Below, piece by piece: positions 44,984 to 54,708 of a stretch of DNA of 64,000 bases (its first letter is position 1; each line of letters starts with the position of its first letter). Origin of the DNA: Paenibacillus allorhizosphaerae (lineage in GTDB: Bacteria > Bacillota > Bacilli > Paenibacillales > NBRC-103111); assembly GCF_910594985.1 (NCBI RefSeq), contig NZ_CAJVCE010000005.1:1-64000 (forward strand). The letters run 5' to 3'. Below the pieces are notes generated by a model. It was not told the origin of the DNA and searched no databases. It worked only from the letters and a program-made list of their open reading frames with translations. The position numbers and the translations under genes were made by a program.

Positions 44984-45886
44984 TTACGGTTGCGCGGCCG
45001 CGCCCTTCGGTTTCTTCTTTTCGGATACGACGATTCCCGCGAAAATCAGCAAGATGCCGAGCCATTGCAATATGCCCGTACGTTCGCCGAGCAGCAAGCT
45101 GGAGATCACGATAACGACCGGCAGCTCCACGGCGCCAAGAATGGCGGCGATACCGGTGTCCAACTGCGGTGCTCCCTTGGCGAACAAGTACGGCGGAATG
45201 ATCATGCCGAACAGGCCGAGGATTAAAGCCCAAAACCATAGTCCGCTGCCGATGGATCCGTTCCACAAAAACTGCGGAGGATATACAACTAGCACGATCA
45301 GCAGAGCGCCTGTAACCATCCATGTGCTTCGAAACAAGGTCGGCACTTCCGTCGCCACTCTACCGCTAAAATACATATTCAGCGTGTAGCTCGCGGCTGC
45401 GAGAATTCCAAGTCCGATCCCCGCAAAGCTCAATCGGTCAAGCGAAGACCCGCTCAAACCCGACGCAAGCAGCGTCCCCGCAAGAATAATGACGATCGCG
45501 ACGATTTGATTGCGCCCCGGCTTTTTGCCGTGAAGCATCCACTCCAGCAGCATGCCCATCCAGGTAAACTGAAACAGCAGCAGGACGGCGAACGATGCAT
45601 CGAGATTTTGCAGCGAAAAATAATAGAAAATACCAGTCAACCCGGTAAATATGCCGCTTCCCGTCAGCTTCAAAATCGCTTTGAGCGATATTTGCTTCAG
45701 CTTCCTATAATAAGGAATGCACATCAGCCATAAAGCGATAAATCCGAAAGCGACCTGACTCCCCGTTATTTCGCCAGGCGTAAAGCCATCCTTGTAGCCG
45801 AGCTTCACGAAAGTGGACAGTACGCCGTAGGATGCGGCGCCGATGAGCAGCAGCAAGCTCGCTTTCGTTCGTTCCTTCAAAAACAT
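44984..45886 (-). CDS. EamA/DMT-superfamily transporter
   Basis: The 300-residue protein has ten hydrophobic segments in two homologous halves of five, the EamA pattern of drug/metabolite transporters and the RhaT-like family. Characteristic stretches include TGLTGIFYYFSLQNLDASFA and the second-half counterpart PPYLFAKGAPQLDTGIAAIL. It probably exports or imports a small metabolite; the substrate cannot be predicted. ATG 45886 has GAGG 8 bases upstream; an in-frame extension to 46006 lacks a site. Transcribed alone with its own terminator. Confidence 0.85.
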   Translation of the reverse strand: MFLKERTKASLLLLIGAASYGVLSTFVKLGYKDGFTPGEITGSQVAFGFIALWLMCIPYYRKLKQISLKAILKLTGSGIFTGLTGIFYYFSLQNLDASFAVLLLFQFTWMGMLLEWMLHGKKPGRNQIVAIVIILAGTLLASGLSGSSLDRLSFAGIGLGILAAASYTLNMYFSGRVATEVPTLFRSTWMVTGALLIVLVVYPPQFLWNGSIGSGLWFWALILGLFGMIIPPYLFAKGAPQLDTGIAAILGAVELPVVIVISSLLLGERTGILQWLGILLIFAGIVVSEKKKPKGAAAQP

Positions 45887-46260
45887 AAACCATACCTCAT
45901 ATTTTGCATCCCTCACCCACCCGCAAGGACAAAACGCAGCCCGGATGCCCGGTTTGGTTTCTCCCGCACAAATGATTAATATAACAAAAAAACGGCTCCT
46001 CCACAACCTTTGCCATACAGCTGCCTAATTACACCGACACCCTTATCGTCTGCTTCGGAAGATTATGAAATACGTGCTGCGAGCCCGTATGCATCATCCC
46101 GCAACGCGGATGCGAAGCATCAGATGCACAAACTCCGGCGAAAGGAGCTGTGATCCGCTTCCAAAATTTTTGTAACCAAATTGCAATGTTAATTTCATCT
46201 GGCATTAATGTTCGGCGCCTATAATAATAGTCGACCCCCTTTTTGATATATAAATCACTT

Positions 46261-46300
46261 AGCCCCACAGCCGCGCAGGCTTGTGGGGCTCTTTCTTTTC
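46261..46300. terminator. Strong GC hairpin beyond comEC
   Basis: AGCCCCACA (46261-46269) pairs with TGTGGGGCT (46282-46290). The T-rich tail CTTTCTTTTC lies on the plus strand, while on the minus strand (the comEC side) the tail is only AAGTGATTTAT. The interval 45887-46308 contains this hairpin and a TATAAT at 46220-46225 but no supportable gene. Confidence 0.55.
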
Positions 46301-46308
46301 CGCATAGC

Positions 46309-49035
46309 CTACTTTGCAGCCGCGTCCTCCAGCTTGGTTCGCATTCGTATCCTGCCCTCTTTCGCAACCATCTGGACTTCACCGTGGCGGTCGGTCCGGT
46401 GAACGCTGATCGAGCTTGCCGTTAACCGATCGATCACCTGTGGGCTGGGGTGGCGGTATATGTTATTCACGCCGACCGAGATGACGGCATGCTTCGGCTG
46501 CCAAGCCGCTAGCCACTCGAGCGAGGTGGATGTTTTCGATCCGTGATGTGCGATTTTGACCACATCGACCGGACCGATGCCGCTGCCGACGCCGGTTCGC
46601 CGTTCCAACTCGGACCATGCCGCAATCACTCTTCGCTCCGCCGCTTGATCCATGTCGCCGGTAAACAGCCAGCGCGTTCCGGCCATTTCCATCAAAAACA
46701 CGACGGAGCTCGGATTTTGTTTTTTCTCCAGCCTGATATCATTGCTGCCTTCATCCGCTAGCGGCGACAAAAAATGCAGCACCGTCTGCTCCCCGGCTTC
46801 AAGCTTATCGCCGGCATTCACTCTCACAAGCTCGGTTCCTTTGTTCAGCGCCGTTTGGAACAACGCTTCCACGGCCGCCCCCGGATTGAGCGTACCGTTA
46901 AACAGCAGCCTGCGAACGGGGATTTGCTCCAGCACGGCCTGAAGTCCTCCGTAATGGTCTGCATCCTGATGCGTAAGTACGATTTCGTCGATCGTTTGTA
47001 CGCCCCGCTTTTTCAATAACGGCACGAGCAATTTCTTCCCTACTTCGTAAGGCTCCTGCCGCTGCTTCCATTCTTCGCCCGGCTTCCGAAACGTAACCGT
47101 CCCTCCGCCGTCCACCAGTATCGTATGCCCCCGGCCCAGCGTTCGAATGAGAATGCTGTCCCCTTGCCCAACGTCAAGAAACTGAACCCTTCCTTCCGCT
47201 TTACCGGATTCCAGCGAATAACCGAACCATAATAAAACGATGAAGCCGCACACGCTTACCGGCAGGAGCAAACTTCTGTTCATGGCGGACAGCCGGCTTT
47301 GCCAGCGGGCTTCCCTGTCGGTATAAAGCATAGGAACGGCCGCACTCGCTACCGTCTCCTGCTCTCTTCGTTCCCGAGCGATATGCACGCACCAACCGAT
47401 CATCGCCAGAAGGCCGTAATACGATAAAATCCAAACTGGGCTCGGCGTCGGCCATAATGTTTGAAACGCGTCCAGCCGGCTGAACCACTCGACGACGGCA
47501 AACAGCAGCGCATTGACTTTGACGACAGCCCACCCGATCCATACGCCCATCGTAGGATACAGAAGCGCCGAGAGCATGGCCACCGTTCCGACAGGCATAA
47601 CAAACGTACTAAAGACGGGAACAATAATGAAGTTGGCCGCCAGCGACAGCAGCGAGAATTGGTTGAAATAATAGATGGAGATCGGAAAAGATATGAGCTG
47701 CGCCACCACTGTAATCGACAGGGCGTCTCTGAGTTTTTTTTGCGACATGGGCAGCATTTTGTTCATTTGCGGAACGCCGAGCATGATGCCGAGCGTGACC
47801 AGATAAGATAGCTGGAAGCTGACATCGACCAAGTAGTAAGGATCCCAAATCAGCATCCCTAATCCGGCGATAAAAGCGATATTCATCCCGTCTTTCATCC
47901 GGTTCCGGTAGGCCGCGTACAATGCGATCATGGCCATGATTCCTGCGCGGACAATGGAAGGCGACGCTCCCGTCACCATAATATACAACGGGACCAGCGC
48001 AATCGCGGTCATCAAATACGATTCCCGGGTCATTCCGAGCTTGCGCAGCACCCAGAGAATGCAAGCCAGGAAAATCGCCACATTAAGCCCCGAGATGGCA
48101 ATAATATGCGTCAAGCCGAGACGGGAAAAGCGGTCGAATTGCAGCGGATCGATCTCGTCCGTCAACCCGATCAGCATGCCTTTCATAAACCCGTTTTGTT
48201 CCGGCGGGAACAGCAGCTCTACTTTGTCTGCAAGCAAGCCGCGGAACCGGTCGTTCCAGTGCAGCGGCAACCACGTTCCCCACTTGTCCGGCGGCGTGAC
48301 GTTGACGGAACCGAGTCCTTTGACCGTCAACTGCCAGTGAATATGCTTGTAGTATAAATACTTGCGGTAATCGAAGCCGCCAAAGTTGCGCGCAACGGAA
48401 GGCTGCTTGATCGTTCCGCTCAGTTCGATCCGGTCTCCCCTTTGCCACTCTTTCGCAGTGTCTTGTTCCGTCTTTTTCAGCAGCCGGACGGATACGATCA
48501 ACCGTTCCTTTTTCGAGGGGACAAGCATGTTATTCGAGCTCGCGTCCGCGGCACGACCGACGCCAACCCGCTCCGTGCCGGGGGATTCTTCCATCCCCTG
48601 TGACCCGCTTTCTGCTGCCGCCTCGGCGTCGTCTCGGTCGACTGTGTCTCCGGGCACCGCATCCGTTTTTGCACCTGCTCCGTCCTCCCCGCCGATCGCC
48701 TCCGCTTCTATCTGAAAGCTGACGCGATCGCCGTCCACCTCTACCGTCGATACGATGGTTCCGCGGACCCTTACTTCCGGTTCCGCATCCGCCGGCAGCG
48801 GCAGCGCTGTCTTGTTACGTCCATCATAGTGGCCGAAGATGCCTGCGGCGGCAGCGACGATCAGCAGTGCTGCGATCACGGATTTCCCCCGAGGCTTGTA
48901 CATCAGGACCATGCAGCACGCTAGCCCCGCTCCCATGCTGAGATAAAGATTCAATACCTCCGCTTGCCAAACCAGGGCAAGCATGTAGCCCAGTATCCAG
49001 CAGACGGCAATGCCGACGATCGGCCTTTCGTTCAT
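46309..49035 (-). CDS. comEC: DNA internalisation channel protein ComEC/Rec2
   Basis: ComEC forms the inner-membrane channel for single-stranded DNA uptake. The 908-residue protein has N-terminal membrane helices and an OB-fold DUF4131 region, the competence core (ISGLNVAIF, GASPSIVRAGIMAMIALYA, then several helices), and a C-terminal metallo-beta-lactamase domain: FLDVGQGDSILIRT, THQDADHYGGL and KIAHHGSKTS. The region around residues 120-200 is a long hydrophilic insertion rich in Glu/Asp/Gly/Ala. Start ATG 49035 with AAGGAGG. It is separated from comEB by a hairpin with a T-run. Confidence 0.95.
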   Translation of the reverse strand: MNERPIVGIAVCWILGYMLALVWQAEVLNLYLSMGAGLACCMVLMYKPRGKSVIAALLIVAAAAGIFGHYDGRNKTALPLPADAEPEVRVRGTIVSTVEVDGDRVSFQIEAEAIGGEDGAGAKTDAVPGDTVDRDDAEAAAESGSQGMEESPGTERVGVGRAADASSNNMLVPSKKERLIVSVRLLKKTEQDTAKEWQRGDRIELSGTIKQPSVARNFGGFDYRKYLYYKHIHWQLTVKGLGSVNVTPPDKWGTWLPLHWNDRFRGLLADKVELLFPPEQNGFMKGMLIGLTDEIDPLQFDRFSRLGLTHIIAISGLNVAIFLACILWVLRKLGMTRESYLMTAIALVPLYIMVTGASPSIVRAGIMAMIALYAAYRNRMKDGMNIAFIAGLGMLIWDPYYLVDVSFQLSYLVTLGIMLGVPQMNKMLPMSQKKLRDALSITVVAQLISFPISIYYFNQFSLLSLAANFIIVPVFSTFVMPVGTVAMLSALLYPTMGVWIGWAVVKVNALLFAVVEWFSRLDAFQTLWPTPSPVWILSYYGLLAMIGWCVHIARERREQETVASAAVPMLYTDREARWQSRLSAMNRSLLLPVSVCGFIVLLWFGYSLESGKAEGRVQFLDVGQGDSILIRTLGRGHTILVDGGGTVTFRKPGEEWKQRQEPYEVGKKLLVPLLKKRGVQTIDEIVLTHQDADHYGGLQAVLEQIPVRRLLFNGTLNPGAAVEALFQTALNKGTELVRVNAGDKLEAGEQTVLHFLSPLADEGSNDIRLEKKQNPSSVVFLMEMAGTRWLFTGDMDQAAERRVIAAWSELERRTGVGSGIGPVDVVKIAHHGSKTSTSLEWLAAWQPKHAVISVGVNNIYRHPSPQVIDRLTASSISVHRTDRHGEVQMVAKEGRIRMRTKLEDAAAK

Positions 49036-49060
49036 TGTTTCGCGCCTCCTTCCGCATACG

Positions 49061-49102
49061 AAAAAGAACCTCTACTTGCCAACGGGCAACTAGAGGTTCT
49101 TC
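49061..49102 (-). terminator. Intrinsic terminator between comEB and comEC
   Basis: Minus-strand AAGAACCTCTA...TAGAGGTTCTT with an inner TTGCC/GGCAA stem, followed by TTTTTC. It lies 16 bases after the comEB stop codon and 26 before comEC, so most comEB transcripts should end here. Confidence 0.75.
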
Positions 49103-49118
49103 CTCAAGGTTCAAAGAT

Positions 49119-49631
49119 TCAATTGTGCACTTCGGTAAGCGTTCCATGCGGCGGTTCGTAGCCGGTCAAGCTTCGGAACTTGATATGCCGTTGTTCCATC
49201 AAGGCGCTTACCTTCTCGCTATCTTTCGGATACGAGCGATGGAATACGATCTCCACGATGCCGCTGTTCGCGAGCATGTTCGCACAAGTCCAGCAAGGCT
49301 GGTCGGTTACGTATACGACGGAGCCTTCCCGGTCTTTCCGGTCCGTGAACAGCAGCAAATTTTGTTCCGCATGAATCGTGCGAATGCACCTCTGCTTCTT
49401 GATCATCCGCTCGGCTCCGGATTCCGTGACCGCTTCGAACTCCTCCACGAGCATGCAGCCCGCTTCCGAGCAGTCGGGCACGCCCATCGGCGCGCCGTTA
49501 TACGCCGTTCCGAGCAGTTTTTTCCCTTGCACAAGCACGGCGCCCACATGACGACGTCCGCACTGCGATCGGGTCGATGCCATGTATGCCATATCCATAA
49601 AGTAAGTGTCCCAATCTTTGCGCGCTATCAT
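49119..49631 (-). CDS. comEB: ComEB, dCMP deaminase family protein
   Basis: ComEB is a zinc cytidine/deoxycytidylate deaminase homologue encoded with the comE genes; its role in transformation is doubtful. The 170-residue protein has the catalytic motif TIHAEQN (zinc His and proton-shuttle Glu) and PCWTC, plus MASTRSQCGRRHVGAVLV near the N-terminus and a nucleotide-loop CSEAGC. Length matches dCMP deaminases. AAGGAG precedes ATG 49631. The upstream neighbour is metY, not comEA as in B. subtilis. Confidence 0.93.
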   Translation of the reverse strand: MIARKDWDTYFMDMAYMASTRSQCGRRHVGAVLVQGKKLLGTAYNGAPMGVPDCSEAGCMLVEEFEAVTESGAERMIKKQRCIRTIHAEQNLLLFTDRKDREGSVVYVTDQPCWTCANMLANSGIVEIVFHRSYPKDSEKVSALMEQRHIKFRSLTGYEPPHGTLTEVHN

Positions 49632-49645
49632 CGTACAAGCGCTCC

Positions 49646-51127
<1,482 letters not shown>

Positions 51128-51215
51128 TCAAGCAAGCATATGGGGATAAGCCCCTCGTCCTTCCGAAAGCTAAACCAGCTGCCATGATTCGAATTGTACC
51201 CTCTTTCTTGCATTC

Positions 51216-51245
51216 TTGACATGACCGCGGAGTTGCATTTAAACT
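51216..51245 (+). promoter_or_regulatory. Predicted promoter of the ABC-F gene
   Basis: TTGACA (51216-51221), 18-base spacer, TAAACT (51240-51245). It would give a leader of about 290 bases before the ABC-F start codon. The interval 50939-51215 otherwise contains the metY promoter region and nothing else that I recognise. Confidence 0.55.
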
Positions 51246-51286
51246 TAAAGCTGCAGTACAAAAATCTATGAAGAGGCGGGAAGCAA

Positions 51287-51328
51287 ATGTTCTTTTTATC
51301 GACTGTTCTAATTCGGAAATTGGCTTAA
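51287..51328 (+). CDS. Possible 13-residue leader peptide upstream of the ABC-F gene
   Basis: A short frame encoding MFFLSTVLIRKLA with a GGCGGGAAG ribosome binding site 3 bases before the ATG. It lies between the predicted promoter and an intrinsic terminator, the layout of a ribosome-sensing attenuator leader. No homologue is known to me. Confidence 0.35.
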   Translation: MFFLSTVLIRKLA

Positions 51329-51419
51329 ACGGGAGAAGTCTGCCCATTTTTAAGGTTAAGCCAGCCGAAGAACAGAAGATAAAGAACTCTAACCCTCTCT
51401 TGCGACGATATATTGTCAT

Positions 51420-51449
51420 GGGTAAGGCGAGTTCGCCTTACCCATTTTT
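51420..51449 (+). terminator. Leader terminator upstream of the ABC-F gene
   Basis: GGGTAAGGCGA (51420-51430) and TCGCCTTACCC (51433-51443) form an 11-bp perfect stem with a 2-base loop followed by ATTTTTC. It is 92 bases before the start codon of the downstream gene. Confidence 0.75.
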
Positions 51450-51540
51450 CATGAAACGACGGTAAACTAACAATAGAAAATGAGCTTTATTTGCTGTTCC
51501 TCCGGTTGGCTTCCATCAGAAAGCTAAAGGAGAGAACGAC

Positions 51541-53079
51541 ATGAGTATCGTATCCGTAGAACAGGTGACACACACGTATGGAGATAAACAAATTTTTAGA
51601 CACATCAGCTTTCGGCTGCTTCGCGGAGAGCATGCCGGCCTGGTCGGAAGCAACGGGGCCGGAAAATCGACGCTGCTGCGCATATTGTCAGGGGAGCTGA
51701 TCCCCGACGCGGGAACGGTCGCTTGGCTTCCCCATGTAAAAGTCGGCGTCCTGCAGCAGCATATCGATTTGAAAGCCGGAACGACGGTGATGCAAGCTTT
51801 GCAAGGTGCTTTTGCGCATTTGTACGAAACGGAGCAAAACCTGTTTCGCACGGCCGAAGCCATGGCTTCAGCGGACCAGGATCAGGAGCGGCTGTTAGCC
51901 CAGTATGGGGAGCTGCAAAACCGTCTGGAGCATGCGGGCTTTTATCAACTGGATGCGAAAATCGAAGAGGTGGCCTCGGGGCTCGGCATTTTGCAGTTCG
52001 GCCGCGATCGGGATATCCGTCAGCTCAGCGGAGGGCAGCGTACGAAGCTGCTGCTGGGCAAGCTGCTGCTCGAAGAACCGGATGTGCTGCTGCTCGACGA
52101 GCCGACCAACTATTTGGACGACGCGCATATCGAATGGCTGATCGGCTATTTGAAGCGATACGAGCAGGCTTACCTGGTCGTATCACATGACGAACGGTTT
52201 TTGAACGAAGTGACGTCTTCGACGTTTCACCTGGAGCATCAAACGATCAAACGTTACACCGGCAATTACGCTGCGTTTCGAAGCGGTTATGAGCAAAGCA
52301 GGCAGCAAATCCAAACCGCCTATGACCGGCAGCAAAAAGAAATCGGCAGACTGGAGCAATTTATACAGAAGAACCGGGTTCGAAAAGCGAAGCAAGCGAA
52401 AAGCCGGGAGAAAACATTGGATAAAATGACCCGGATCGATAAGCCGGTGTCCTCACCGCCTCCCCGGTTTACGTTCCCGTTTCAAGCGGGTCCTTCCACC
52501 CGGGTGGCGGAGGCAAAGCAAATTCGCGTCGGTTACGATATGCCGCTGTTCGGTCCGCTGGATCTGCAAATTAACCGTGGAAATAAAATTGCGATTGTCG
52601 GCTCTAACGGCATCGGCAAATCGACGATGCTGAAAACGCTGCTGGGCCATCTCAAGCCGCTGAGCGGCACCGTACGGCTCGGCGAACGCGTACAAGCGGC
52701 TTACTACGCCCAGGAACGGGTCACTTCCAGCGAGACGCCGCTTGAGAAAGTCGCTTCGTTTCGTCCGGATCTGACACTAAAAGAAATTCGGCAAAAGCTG
52801 GCGTTTGCCGGGCTGACCGACAAACATATTCGACAACCGATCGATTCGTTAAGCGGCGGCGAACAGGCAAAAGTTCGTCTATGCGAGCTAACCGTGACGG
52901 ACAGCAACGTTCTTGTATTGGACGAACCGACGAACCATCTGGATGCCCGAGCCAAAGAAGCGTTGAAGGAGGCGTTAAAAAAATACCCGGGAACGATACT
53001 GCTCGTTTCGCATGAGCCGGCCTTTTATGAGGATTGGGTTACCGATATTTGGCAAGTCGAGGATTGGTACGGACAATAA
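51541..53079 (+). CDS. ABC-F family ATPase, YfmM-like
   Basis: ABC-F proteins bind the ribosome and act in translation or antibiotic resistance, without a membrane domain. The 512-residue protein has two ABC cassettes: Walker A GSNGAGKST (36-44), LSGGQRTKLLLGK and LLLDEPTNYLDD in the first; GSNGIGKST, LSGGEQAKVRLCEL and LVLDEPTNHLDA in the second; and a linker of about 80 residues between (YDRQQKEIGRLEQFIQKN). Sequence and length resemble B. subtilis YfmM closely. AAAGGAGAG precedes the ATG. The leader with a small ORF and terminator suggests attenuation. It is the only rightward gene between metY and comEA. Confidence 0.93.
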   Translation: MSIVSVEQVTHTYGDKQIFRHISFRLLRGEHAGLVGSNGAGKSTLLRILSGELIPDAGTVAWLPHVKVGVLQQHIDLKAGTTVMQALQGAFAHLYETEQNLFRTAEAMASADQDQERLLAQYGELQNRLEHAGFYQLDAKIEEVASGLGILQFGRDRDIRQLSGGQRTKLLLGKLLLEEPDVLLLDEPTNYLDDAHIEWLIGYLKRYEQAYLVVSHDERFLNEVTSSTFHLEHQTIKRYTGNYAAFRSGYEQSRQQIQTAYDRQQKEIGRLEQFIQKNRVRKAKQAKSREKTLDKMTRIDKPVSSPPPRFTFPFQAGPSTRVAEAKQIRVGYDMPLFGPLDLQINRGNKIAIVGSNGIGKSTMLKTLLGHLKPLSGTVRLGERVQAAYYAQERVTSSETPLEKVASFRPDLTLKEIRQKLAFAGLTDKHIRQPIDSLSGGEQAKVRLCELTVTDSNVLVLDEPTNHLDARAKEALKEALKKYPGTILLVSHEPAFYEDWVTDIWQVEDWYGQ

Positions 53080-53091
53080 AAAAAGGATATT

Positions 53092-53117
53092 GCAGGCTGC
53101 CGGGATCGGCAGCCTGC
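53092..53117. terminator. Terminator between ABC-F gene and comEA
   Basis: GCAGGCTGCCG and CGGCAGCCTGC form a perfect 11-bp stem with a GGAT loop. TTTACTGT follows on the plus strand and an A-run (T-run for the minus strand) lies on the left, so it serves both convergent genes. Confidence 0.8.
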
Positions 53118-53131
53118 TTTACTGTGTCGCC

Positions 53132-53704
53132 TCAAGGCCCCAAAGTAACGAGGGGCGCAATTTTGGACAACATTTTCTCTCCGATTCCTTTGACCTCCAA
53201 CAGCTGCTCCACCGAAGTAAACTTGCCGCCAAGCTTTTGCCTTATTGCAATAATCGCCTGGGCGCGGCTGGGACCGATACCCGGAAGCTCGTCGAGCTGC
53301 TCGGCCGTCGCCGTGTTTAAATTAATTTTTCCTGCCTGGGACGTTCCTTTAATCTCCGACAGTGGCGTCTGCTTATCCTCCGGCTCAGCCGGCGGTCCAG
53401 TGGGCGCATTCTCGGGCGTTCCTTTCGCATCGGCAGGCTTCGCCGGCTCGTTCTTGGGCTGCGCCTCCTTCGCATTCGCTGTCGGAGCCGGCGCCGCTTT
53501 GGCCGCCGCCTCTTTCCCGCTGCCGCTTGCTTTCGCGCCCGCTTGCCGCTCCTCTGTTTGCTGCTGCAACAGCGCTCGCATTTCCTCGTCGGCGCTTTTG
53601 AAACCCATCGAAGCTTCGTTAGGCGCCCATGGCCGCCACAGCAGCACGCAGCAAATCAGGCCAAACGCCAAAAAGACGGCGAAATTCATCAATCCTTTGC
53701 TCAT
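53132..53704 (-). CDS. comEA: Competence DNA receptor ComEA
   Basis: ComEA binds incoming double-stranded DNA outside the membrane. The 190-residue protein has one N-terminal membrane segment (about 6-24), a long Ala/Pro/Lys/Glu-rich linker (about 30-122) and a C-terminal helix-hairpin-helix pair (INLNTATAEQLDELPGIG, then LLEVKGIGEKMLSKI). The SLBB domain that B. subtilis ComEA has between membrane and DNA-binding parts is not visible. ATG 53704 has GGGAGG 6 bases upstream. Divergent from comER, but separated from comEB/comEC by two unrelated genes. Confidence 0.92.
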   Translation of the reverse strand: MSKGLMNFAVFLAFGLICCVLLWRPWAPNEASMGFKSADEEMRALLQQQTEERQAGAKASGSGKEAAAKAAPAPTANAKEAQPKNEPAKPADAKGTPENAPTGPPAEPEDKQTPLSEIKGTSQAGKINLNTATAEQLDELPGIGPSRAQAIIAIRQKLGGKFTSVEQLLEVKGIGEKMLSKIAPLVTLGP

Positions 53705-53802
53705 CCACAACCTCCCATATCCAATGAATTGGAATATCATGCATAAATTCGATTCAAGCTCATATAATTGAAAAAGCTGCGATCAACTCAGGGGGGATGG
53801 TT

Positions 53803-54636
53803 ATGCGTGTAGGAATGATTGGAACAGGCAGCATGGGCAGTGTTCTCATCGAAGCGTTCATCCGGTCCGGCGCTCTAAATCCGGACCAAATGCTTGTGAC
53901 TAACCGCACGATCAGCAAAGCCGAGCTTCTGGCGGATAGCTATCCGGGCCTTCAGGTTGCCCTCTCCAATAAGGAAGTCGCATCCCTTACCGAGCTGCTG
54001 TTTATATGCGTCAAGCCCCTTGAATTCAAAACGGTCATCGAAGAGATTCGTGCGGACATATCGCCTTCCAAACTTCTCATCTCCATCACGAGTCCGGTGT
54101 TGCTCAGACATTTGGAAGATCAGCTTCCCTGCAAAATCGCTAAAGTGATTCCGAGCATCACAAATTACGTACTGAGCGGCGCCACATTATGCATATACAG
54201 CGACCGTTGCATGCCGGAGGACAAGGAACGGCTTGAAAATTTATTGTCCCACATCAGCAGCCCGCTTCGGGTGTCCGAGCAATTTACCCGGATTTCCTCG
54301 GATCTTTCAAGCTGCGGACCGGCGTTTCTCGCCTATTTTATTCAAAAGTTCGTGGAAGCGGCCGTGGAGGAAACGGGCATATCCGAGGAAGAAGCAACCG
54401 TCCTCGCCAGCGAGATGCTGCTTGGCACCGGCAAACTGCTCACTACCGGAGGCTTCACGCCCGCCTCGCTCCAGAAGCGGGTCGCCGTTCCGGGCGGCAT
54501 TACGGCCGAAGGACTCCGACTAATGGAAAAAGAGCTGCACGGGGTCTTTCACGACCTGATCCGCACAACTCATGCAAAATATAATGAAGATGTGGAAAAA
54601 GTAGAAAGCCGGCTATTCGGAACGAAGGTCGATTAA
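53803..54636 (+). CDS. comER: ComER, pyrroline-5-carboxylate reductase-like protein
   Basis: The 277-residue NAD(P)-binding protein has the Rossmann motif VGMIGTGSMGSVLI at the N-terminus and the P5CR signature region (ALCIYSD, LSSCGPAFLAYF, VAVPGGITAEGL). It belongs to the ComER branch encoded divergently from comEA; it is not needed for transformation in B. subtilis and has been linked to sporulation or biofilm control there. GGGGGG lies 6 bases before ATG 53803; ATG 53797 is too close to it. TATAAT at 53763-53768 may be its -10. Confidence 0.88.
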   Translation: MRVGMIGTGSMGSVLIEAFIRSGALNPDQMLVTNRTISKAELLADSYPGLQVALSNKEVASLTELLFICVKPLEFKTVIEEIRADISPSKLLISITSPVLLRHLEDQLPCKIAKVIPSITNYVLSGATLCIYSDRCMPEDKERLENLLSHISSPLRVSEQFTRISSDLSSCGPAFLAYFIQKFVEAAVEETGISEEEATVLASEMLLGTGKLLTTGGFTPASLQKRVAVPGGITAEGLRLMEKELHGVFHDLIRTTHAKYNEDVEKVESRLFGTKVD

Positions 54637-54663
54637 CGCGATGCTTTCACGTTTTTCCGTATG

Positions 54664-54708
54664 AACCGCACAGAGCGCTGGACTGCTGTGCGGTTATTTA
54701 TATTTTTA
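54664..54708 (+). terminator. Terminator of comER
   Basis: AACCGCACAG and CTGTGCGGTT form a 10-bp stem with a 12-base loop followed by ATTTATATTTTTA. It reaches the stop codon of the convergent leuS gene. Confidence 0.75.

Noticed and set aside
46061-46171. A 36-codon plus-strand frame near 46,061 with a GGAAG upstream
   Set aside because: Spacing to the ATG is too short and the peptide is a basic, motif-free string.
53717-53737. ATATCCAAT/ATTGGAATAT near-palindrome upstream of comEA
   Set aside because: It is short, imperfect and lies within the untranslated leader; no ComK-type box (AAAA-N5-TTTT pair) was found to support competence control.
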